DNA from: Caldilinea sp.
GTDB lineage: Bacteria; Chloroflexota; Anaerolineae; Caldilineales; Caldilineaceae
Direction: 5' to 3'
Length of the DNA: 6,248 bases
Assembly: GCA_026389955.1 (NCBI GenBank)
Contig: JAPLGY010000069.1
Span: forward strand, 1 to 6,248
In this document: piece after piece, positions 1 through 4,887 of the stretch
How the letters are laid out: every line of letters begins with the position of its first letter
Numbering within the stretch: position 1 is the stretch's first letter
The notes under the pieces: model-generated
Database searches by the model: none
Told to the model about the DNA's origin: nothing
What the model saw: the letters and a program-made list of their open reading frames with translations, nothing else
Translations under genes and position numbers: made by a program

Positions 1-1977
1 GGCATCCAGGGCGTGGTCTTCGACGACCTCAACGGCAACGGCATACAAGACAGCGGTGAGCCTGGGGTGGGCGGTGTGACAGTCAGCCGCAGCGACGGGG
101 TGACGGCTACCACGTCCGGTGGCGGCAGCTATCGATTGGAGGATGTTGCACCGGGTGTGTATATCGTCACTCTGGCTGCCCCAGCAGGCTATCTGGATGA
201 TGTGCATCCACGAACGATCAGCCTGATCAGCGGTGGCTCTGCGCAGGCGAGCTTTGCATTACAGGCACAGGGCATCCTTCAGGGGGTCGTTTTTGAGGAT
301 CGCAACGGCAACGGCGTGCAAGATGCCGGTGAACCGGGCATCGGCGGTGTGACCGTTGCATTGAGCGGGGTCGGCAACGACTTTAGCCAGACAGCTGAAA
401 CTGCCATTGATGGCGCCTATCGGTACACTGGAATGAACCCAGGCCAGTATCAGCTTGTCGTCACACTGCCAGCAGGTTATGTGGCAGCGGCGGCGCTGGT
501 CGAATCTGTAGGGCTACCGAGTGGTGGCTCGCGAAGTGTTGGCTTTGGGCTTCAAGTGCAAGGTGCGATTCAGGGTACCGTCTTTGCAGACAGCAACGGC
601 AACATGCTGCAAGAGAACGCAGAATCTGGTATCAGCGACGTTGTGGTCAGAGTGCGCCAGCGGACAGACAGCCAGTTGCTGGCTGAGACAGTCACTGATA
701 TCAACGGGGGGTATCGCTTCCCGGCACTCGCAGCTGGCTCCTATCGTGTCGAAATCGAAGTGCCACCGGATTACACCAGTTTGTCTGAAACAAGCATGCC
801 GCTCGACTTGGCTGCGTCGGCGTCGAGCGGCGTGGCGAATTTCGGGCTGCAGGTGCCCAACGCAATTTTGGGTGCTGTCTTTGTCGATCTCAACGGCAAT
901 ACGCTGCGCGATGCTGGTGAGGGAGGAGTAACCGGTGTCACGGTTCGGGTAAGTGGTGAAAGTCAAGATAACAACCTCATCACAGATGCAGCGGGTGAGT
1001 TCTTGCTCACAAATTCGCCGCCAGGCGTTTACACAGTGACTGTCGGTTCGCTGACAGAGAGTGGATATCTTCCCAGCGGGTTGATGACCCGCACACTCTA
1101 TCTCCCTGCCAGCGGCGCCAGTGCCTCTACACTCTTCACAGTGCTGCCTGCCAACAGCATCCTCGGCAACGCTGCCCCAGGCACCGAACTGACCCTGGCT
1201 GCACAACCAGGCGCTCTGCGTGCAGCAACTACCAGCCAGACTGTGCGCGCCAACAACCTGGGCTTCTTCCTGTTTGCAGATGTCCAGGAAGGCGATTATC
1301 AACTCTCGGTGACCCCCCCGCCCGGGTTCACGGCTGCCCAATCCACCCTCAGTGTGGCAGTTCGGGGCGAAAGTGTGCGAGCGGACAGTGCAGTGTTCAC
1401 CAATGGCACGATTCGAGGGTCAGTGTTTGAAGACATCGATCGCAACGCATCTGCCAGCGCCCGCGAGTCAGATATCGGGGGCGTCACTCTTCAACTGTGG
1501 AGGGACCAGACGTTGATCCAGGAAACTGTCTCCGCTACAACCGGCGAGTACCAGTTCAACAGCCTTCCCGTCGGTGAATACCGACTGACTGTAGAGTCAC
1601 CTCTCTTTGTCCAATCCGCTACAGCTGCGGTGACCCTGACCCAGCAGCTGCCCGGTGCCAACCTGGATGTGGGCATGGAGCGGCGCAGTGCCATCAGCGG
1701 CCGGGTCTACCTGAGCCCGAACACACTCCTGCTGGAGCCACTGCCGACGGAAGGGGTGGGGCTAGGCAACTTCACAGTGAATTTGGATGGCCCGGTGCAG
1801 CGAAGTGCCCAGACAGATGCTGCTGGCTTTTTCCGCTTCGACACACTGCCTCCGGGCACATATCGGGTAGAAGTGCTGGAGACAGAAGGCTTTTATCCGG
1901 TCAAAGACAACGATTGGAATAAGACGTTTGTGTTAGAGGCCGATAGGGCTGTGACCGGAGCAAATCTCGGCTTGTCA
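1..1977 (+). repeat. Array of seven diverged SdrD_B-like coding repeats
   Basis: Repeat units begin at about 1, 271, 562, 859, 1153, 1405 and 1687, giving lengths of 270, 291, 297, 294, 252, 282 and about 291 bases. Each unit starts with a G/N-x-I-x-G strand: GIQG, GILQG, GAIQG, NAILG, NSILG, GTIRG, SAISG. Units 1 and 2 keep the full NGNGxQDxGEPG loop, 3 and 4 keep a partial one, and 5 to 7 have largely lost it. The later strand signature (PG-x-Y-x-V and variants such as EGDYQLSV and VGEYRLTV) survives in every unit. This is domain-level repetition; the nucleotide sequences have diverged and it is not a recent tandem duplication. Confidence 0.8.
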
Positions 1978-2190
1978 ACGGTCAAACCTGAAGATGTCCC
2001 ACCCACCAGCCTGGTGCCAATACCAGAGCCCATGATCATACAACAACAGTTTTTACCCTATATTGCAGTGGCTGCTGCACAAGAAGTAGCGGCTGCACAG
2101 GAAAACATCACACCTCCTGTCGCTGCACCGATCGCTGAATCCTTCTCAAATTGGCTGTATCTCCCTGTGGTGTCACAGCAACCAGAATAA
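1..2190 (+). CDS. SdrD_B/Cna_B-like repeat surface protein, 5'-partial
   Basis: The reading frame is open from base 1, so the gene begins left of the window; 729 codons are visible, ending in TAA. The first methionine-type codon (GTG at 13) lies inside a repeat and is not the real start. The protein is a string of about seven beta-sandwich repeats of 84-99 residues. The best copies open with G-x-V-F-x-D-x-N-G-N-G-x-Q-D-x-G-E-x-G and GVTV, carry a YR/YxF strand followed by a PG-x-Y-x-V strand (as in LPPGTYRVEV), and end near FALQAQG or FGLQVQG. This is the pattern of SdrD B-like domains of secreted and surface proteins, where the Asp/Asn loop binds calcium. A Pro/Ala/Gln-rich linker follows, and the protein ends NWLYLPVVSQQPE. 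There is no LPxTG motif, C-terminal membrane helix or cysteine. The likely role is structural or adhesive outside the cell; the ligand is unknown and any N-terminal catalytic domain would be outside the window. Family call is firm, role is inferred. Confidence 0.88.
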   Translation, partial: GIQGVVFDDLNGNGIQDSGEPGVGGVTVSRSDGVTATTSGGGSYRLEDVAPGVYIVTLAAPAGYLDDVHPRTISLISGGSAQASFALQAQGILQGVVFEDRNGNGVQDAGEPGIGGVTVALSGVGNDFSQTAETAIDGAYRYTGMNPGQYQLVVTLPAGYVAAAALVESVGLPSGGSRSVGFGLQVQGAIQGTVFADSNGNMLQENAESGISDVVVRVRQRTDSQLLAETVTDINGGYRFPALAAGSYRVEIEVPPDYTSLSETSMPLDLAASASSGVANFGLQVPNAILGAVFVDLNGNTLRDAGEGGVTGVTVRVSGESQDNNLITDAAGEFLLTNSPPGVYTVTVGSLTESGYLPSGLMTRTLYLPASGASASTLFTVLPANSILGNAAPGTELTLAAQPGALRAATTSQTVRANNLGFFLFADVQEGDYQLSVTPPPGFTAAQSTLSVAVRGESVRADSAVFTNGTIRGSVFEDIDRNASASARESDIGGVTLQLWRDQTLIQETVSATTGEYQFNSLPVGEYRLTVESPLFVQSATAAVTLTQQLPGANLDVGMERRSAISGRVYLSPNTLLLEPLPTEGVGLGNFTVNLDGPVQRSAQTDAAGFFRFDTLPPGTYRVEVLETEGFYPVKDNDWNKTFVLEADRAVTGANLGLSTVKPEDVPPTSLVPIPEPMIIQQQFLPYIAVAAAQEVAAAQENITPPVAAPIAESFSNWLYLPVVSQQPE
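2068..2103 (+). repeat. Tandem VAAAQE duplication in the C-terminal linker
   Basis: Two adjacent 18-base units both encode VAAAQE. They differ only at synonymous third positions (GTG/GTA, GCT/GCG, CAA/CAG). The repeat sits in the low-complexity linker between an FLPYI stretch and the terminal YLPVV tail of the surface protein. Confidence 0.6.
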
Positions 2191-2239
2191 TCAACCTGCT
2201 TTGTCAGCACCCAGACCCCTGAACACATACGCCTCTTTC

Positions 2240-2287
2240 CACGACAGTGCTGCCCGGTGTACTCAAACACCGGGCAGCACTGTCGTG
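2240..2287 (+). terminator. Perfect 21-bp hairpin after the surface-protein gene
   Basis: Bases 2240-2260 pair without mismatch with 2267-2287, leaving a six-base loop (ACTCAA). The stem is GC-rich with a CCCGG core. It lies 49 bases after the stop of the upstream gene and about 150 bases before the helicase start, where a terminator is expected. No T-run follows on either strand, so it is not a textbook intrinsic terminator; it may act as a U-less terminator, a 3'-end stabiliser, or a cruciform/protein-binding site. The structure is certain, the function is inferred from position. Confidence 0.6.
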
Positions 2288-2349
2288 CAGCCCAGGAACA
2301 GGCCAGATCGTTTCTGCACAGACTTTCCCACAACCTTCTGTCACCCACC

Positions 2350-2377
2350 CTGTCAATGATTATGCAAAGCATATAGT
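2350..2377 (+). promoter_or_regulatory. Candidate promoter of the helicase gene
   Basis: A TATAGT box at 2372-2377 matches the sigma-70 -10 consensus at five of six positions. CTGTCA at 2350-2355 matches the -35 consensus at four of six with a 16-base spacer. Transcription would start near 2384, giving a leader of about 55 bases before the TTG start. This rests on consensus matching only. Confidence 0.35.
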
Positions 2378-2382
2378 CTGTG

Positions 2383-2397
2383 CCATACTGTGTATGG
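2383..2397. promoter_or_regulatory. Inverted repeat CCATAC-TGT-GTATGG at the predicted transcript start
   Basis: CCATAC (2383-2388) and GTATGG (2392-2397) are perfect inverted copies separated by three bases. The element overlaps the predicted transcription start of the helicase gene, so it could be a small operator or the first hairpin of the leader RNA. Its short length means chance cannot be excluded. Confidence 0.3.
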
Positions 2398-2425
2398 TGA
2401 TGAATCGTGTGATTTGGTATGCAGT

Positions 2426-2430
2426 GGAGA
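2426..2430 (+). promoter_or_regulatory. Ribosome binding site deciding the TTG start
   Basis: GGAGA lies seven bases before the TTG at 2438, a good Shine-Dalgarno match and distance. The alternative in-frame GTG at 2390 has no purine-rich motif upstream, and the extra 16 residues it would add (including two cysteines) do not resemble the family's N-terminus. Confidence 0.6.
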
Positions 2431-2437
2431 AAATCTT

Positions 2438-3880
2438 TTGAACGAACCCAATCGTCTGGCCGACGCTCTGGATGAACCCCCTGTGATTGCAGTTGATCTG
2501 CTTCCCCCTGATGTCGCTGCGGCCGCCCGTCGCGCAGGCTGGAGCCGGCTGATGCCGGTGCAGGTCAAGGCAATTCCCTTTTTGCTTGACAGCCGCGATG
2601 TGATGATCCAGGCCCGCACAGGCAGCGGCAAAACCGGAGCCTTTCTCCTGCCGCTACTGGAACGTCTCGACCCCGCCCGGGCAGCCTGCCAGGCATTGAT
2701 CCTGGTCCCGACGCGTGAGCTGGCTCAGCAGGTCTGGCACGAAGCCGAAGTACTCTTCGCAGGCACTGGTCTGCGAACCGTCGCCGTTTACGGCGGTGTA
2801 GGCTATGGCGCCCAGATCGACGCCCTCAAGGCAGGAGCACAGGTGGTGGTTGGCACGCCAGGCCGTGTGCTCGACCACCTGCTGCGCCGAACGTTTGCAC
2901 TCAAAACGCTGCGGTTGCTGGTCTTCGATGAGGCAGACCGGATGCTGTCGATGGGCTTCTACCCAGACATGCGGGAAATCCAACGTTATCTGCCCGACCA
3001 CCCCATCAACGGCTGCATGTTTTCGGCGACCTACCCGCCCCAGGTGCTGCGCACGGCCCAGCAATTTCTCAAAAACCCCGAATTTCTCTCGCTGAGCCAG
3101 GACCATGTTCATGTTGCCGAGACCACCCATCTCTTCTACAAGGTGCCAGACATGGGGCGTGAACGAAGCTTGATACGGGTCATCGAGCAGGAAAATCCAG
3201 CCTCTGCCATCATTTTCTGCAATACCAAGGTCAACGTACATTTTGTGGCCGTGGTGTTGCAGCGGTTTGGATACGATGCCGACGAACTGAGCGCAGATCT
3301 GTCCCAGGCCGAGCGCGAACGGGTGCTTGAACGCGTACGCCAGGGCACCCTGCGCTTTCTGGTAGCTACCGATGTCGCAGCGCGCGGGCTGGATATTCCA
3401 GAGCTGTCGCATGTGATCCAGTACGAACCCCCCGAAGACAGCGAAAACTATATCCATCGTGCCGGCCGCACCGGCCGGGCCGGTGCGGCCGGGATCGCCA
3501 TCACCCTGGTCAGCCGGGTCGACCAGGCTGTACTGGAGCGGGCAGTCAAGCAGTACTCGCTGCCGATTCTCGAACGAACCTTGCCCACCGAACAGGAGGT
3601 TCAGGGCGTTGTCTCCGAACGGCTGACAGCCCTGCTGGAAGCCCGGCTGCGCGACCGCGATAAATTGCAGGCAGAACGCAGCCTGCGTTTTGTCCCGCTG
3701 GCGCGCAGCCTGCTGGAAAACGAAGAAGAACTTCCCATCATCGCGATGTTGCTGGACGACTACTACCAACAGCTGCTGCATGCCCCGGTTCGCTCCCCAG
3801 CCAGCACACAGCCCCCTGCTCACGCCCCGTCAGTTCAGACAAAAGACGAACCGACAGCACCCCGCCGCCGCCGCCGCTGA
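2438..3880 (+). CDS. DEAD-box ATP-dependent RNA helicase
   Basis: This 480-residue superfamily 2 helicase uses ATP to unwind or remodel RNA in the cytoplasm (ribosome assembly, mRNA decay, cold adaptation in related proteins). All core motifs are visible, numbered from the TTG start: Q-motif region GW-x3-MPVQ-x2-AIP (about 34-47, Gln42), Walker A ARTGSGKT (59-66), PTRELA (91-96), GG (119-120), TPGR (140-143), DEAD variant D-E-A-D (164-167), SAT (196-198), IIFCNTK (258-264), TDVAARGLDIP (311-321) and HRAGRTGR (340-347). After the core come about 110 residues with charged helices like the DeaD/CshA family extension, then a disordered Pro/Thr-rich segment ending in five arginines. There is no recognisable DbpA-type RNA-binding domain. 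The aromatic residue usually upstream of the Q motif is not evident. The start is taken at TTG because of the GGAGA site; a GTG at 2390 would add 16 residues. The gene appears to have its own promoter. Family call is very secure; which RNA it acts on is unknown. Confidence 0.95.
   Translation: MNEPNRLADALDEPPVIAVDLLPPDVAAAARRAGWSRLMPVQVKAIPFLLDSRDVMIQARTGSGKTGAFLLPLLERLDPARAACQALILVPTRELAQQVWHEAEVLFAGTGLRTVAVYGGVGYGAQIDALKAGAQVVVGTPGRVLDHLLRRTFALKTLRLLVFDEADRMLSMGFYPDMREIQRYLPDHPINGCMFSATYPPQVLRTAQQFLKNPEFLSLSQDHVHVAETTHLFYKVPDMGRERSLIRVIEQENPASAIIFCNTKVNVHFVAVVLQRFGYDADELSADLSQAERERVLERVRQGTLRFLVATDVAARGLDIPELSHVIQYEPPEDSENYIHRAGRTGRAGAAGIAITLVSRVDQAVLERAVKQYSLPILERTLPTEQEVQGVVSERLTALLEARLRDRDKLQAERSLRFVPLARSLLENEEELPIIAMLLDDYYQQLLHAPVRSPASTQPPAHAPSVQTKDEPTAPRRRRR
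3462..3492. repeat. GC-only-style inverted repeat inside the helicase gene
   Basis: Bases 3462-3475 pair perfectly with 3479-3492 (14 bp, three-base loop), almost entirely G and C. It falls on the codons for helicase motif VI and the following Gly/Ala/Arg residues. Codon constraint (GGC, GCC, CGC are mutually complementary) could create this without selection for structure. Confidence 0.5.
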
Positions 3881-3934
3881 ACGCTGCCGCCCTCGGGAAC
3901 ATTCTCCCCGACCCTGCCGTCCTTAGAAGCATCT

Positions 3935-3956
3935 GGCTGGCCGATCGGTGCCAGCC
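3935..3956. promoter_or_regulatory. Inverted repeat between helicase and lipoprotein genes
   Basis: GGCTGGC (3935-3941) pairs with GCCAGCC (3950-3956) around an eight-base loop. It lies 55 bases after the helicase stop and just before the -10-like box of the lipoprotein gene. It may be a weak terminator for the helicase mRNA (no T-run follows) or an operator covering the -35 region. No other structure was noticed in this 107-base spacer. Confidence 0.3.
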
Positions 3957-3962
3957 GACTTC

Positions 3963-3968
3963 TACAAT
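3963..3968 (+). promoter_or_regulatory. Candidate -10 box (TACAAT) of the lipoprotein gene
   Basis: TACAAT matches the -10 consensus at five of six positions and lies 19 bases before the start codon. No convincing -35 element is present 16-18 bases upstream, so the promoter would depend on an activator or a different sigma factor, or the box may be chance. Confidence 0.3.
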
Positions 3969-3975
3969 ACCGCAC

Positions 3976-3982
3976 AAGGAGG
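3976..3982 (+). promoter_or_regulatory. Strong ribosome binding site of the lipoprotein gene
   Basis: AAGGAGG, nearly the full anti-16S complement, lies five bases before the ATG at 3988 and fixes that start. Confidence 0.75.
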
Positions 3983-3987
3983 CTGCA

Positions 3988-4833
3988 ATGTTCAAACGGG
4001 TGCTGATTTTGTTGGGGTGGGGGACCGTGCTCTTGGGGCTGGCTGGCTGTCAACCTGTCCAGCCACTTGACCCGGATGGATCGACAACACACAACCCTGC
4101 GCCTGCCGGAGCGGAAGCAGCTCAGCTTCCCGCACTCGAAACAGGCACCTGGCAGCTGACGGCGGTGGCCGACAGCAACGGGACGCTTGCCCAGGTTCCC
4201 GCTGAAGTGACTGCGACCGCTGCCTTTTCGCAAGGCATGCTCAACGGACAGAGCGGCTGCAACCAATATGGTGCTGCGTACACGCTGGAAAATACATCGC
4301 TCCAGATTACCCCCGGCCCGATGACCTTGATGGCTTGTCTGGGGCCGCAGATGCAAATCGAACAAGATTTTCTGGCTGCATTGGCCGCAACAGAGACCTA
4401 TCAGATCCAAGACAACCAGCTGTCCCTGGTCGCATCTGGCGGCCAGACCGTAGCGACGTTCGTGCTGCAGGCCGACGCCAGCCTGGCGGGAAACGACTGG
4501 GTAGCGACTGCCTATGCCAACGGAGAAGATGCCCTCGTCTCCGTGCTCTTGGAGACCAGGCTGACAGCCCACTTTGCCGCAGACGGTCTGCTCAGCGGGT
4601 CGGCTGGCTGCAACCAGTACCACACCACGTACACAACAGATGGAACGACAATCGCACTGTCACCGATCTCGACCACCCGCCGAATGTGTGCGGCAGAAAT
4701 TATGGCACAGGAGAGTGCTTTCTTGGCTGCTCTGAAGAAAACAGCGCTCTTTCAAAGAGAAGGAAATCGCTTGGAACTTCACGACGCCCAGGGGACGTTG
4801 CTGGCTGCTTTTTTGCTGGCCAACAATGAGTAA
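3988..4833 (+). CDS. Lipoprotein with two tandem META (HslJ-like) domains
   Basis: The 281-residue product starts with Lys/Arg, a hydrophobic stretch and the lipobox L-A-G-C (residues 18-21), so it should be cleaved before Cys21, lipid-modified and anchored on the outer face of the membrane. A Pro/Ala-rich spacer (22-49) precedes two META domains: about 50-160 and about 164-281. Each has the opening Trp strand (TGTWQLTAV, GNDWVATAY), the GCNQY signature (90-94 and 207-211) and a second conserved cysteine (TLMAC, Cys117; RRMC, Cys234). The Cys-Cys distance is 26 residues in both copies, suggesting one equivalent disulfide per domain. META domains occur in HslJ, linked to heat-inducible novobiocin resistance in E. 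coli, and in many envelope proteins of unknown role; no enzyme activity is established. The start is supported by AAGGAGG five bases upstream. A 17-bp hairpin follows the stop directly, so the gene is probably monocistronic. Domain call is secure, biological role unknown. Confidence 0.92.
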   Translation: MFKRVLILLGWGTVLLGLAGCQPVQPLDPDGSTTHNPAPAGAEAAQLPALETGTWQLTAVADSNGTLAQVPAEVTATAAFSQGMLNGQSGCNQYGAAYTLENTSLQITPGPMTLMACLGPQMQIEQDFLAALAATETYQIQDNQLSLVASGGQTVATFVLQADASLAGNDWVATAYANGEDALVSVLLETRLTAHFAADGLLSGSAGCNQYHTTYTTDGTTIALSPISTTRRMCAAEIMAQESAFLAALKKTALFQREGNRLELHDAQGTLLAAFLLANNE

Positions 4834-4839
4834 AGCGTC

Positions 4840-4877
4840 TGGGAGATGGACGAAAGGGGGCTTTCGTCCATCTCCCA
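4840..4877. terminator. Perfect 17-bp hairpin between convergent genes
   Basis: Bases 4840-4856 pair perfectly with 4861-4877 around a GGGG loop. It begins six bases after the lipoprotein stop and ends ten bases before the stop of the minus-strand gene, so it is well placed as a bidirectional terminator. As with the hairpin at 2240-2287, no T-run follows on either strand. Confidence 0.65.
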
Positions 4878-4887
4878 AGGGTGTGTA

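Noticed and set aside
514..1341. Minus-strand open frame (275 codons) opposite the repeat protein
   Set aside because: Cys- and His-rich product with no domain pattern; the plus strand clearly encodes the repeat domains.
1..1977. CRISPR or recent tandem DNA repeat
   Set aside because: The periodicity is at the protein-domain level; unit lengths vary and nucleotide identity is limited.
2240..2287. Insertion-sequence end or MITE
   Set aside because: Only one short palindrome is present, with no flanking direct repeat and no second inverted end in the window.
2058..2372. Minus-strand open frame (104 codons) across the end of the surface protein gene and the gap
   Set aside because: It runs through the 21-bp hairpin and has no ribosome binding site or recognisable motif; most likely chance.
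2247..2441. Small plus-strand open frame (64 codons) in the gap before the helicase
   Set aside because: Its start lies inside the hairpin stem, there is no ribosome binding site, and it runs into the helicase start; coding content is unsupported.
2654..3823. Long minus-strand open frame (389 codons) opposite the helicase
   Set aside because: The plus strand carries every DEAD-box motif in order; the antisense product has no recognisable features and arises from GC-rich codon bias.
3835..4623. Minus-strand open frame (262 codons) across the helicase end and the lipoprotein gene
   Set aside because: It spans the end of one well-supported gene, an intergenic spacer and most of another, and shows no protein features.
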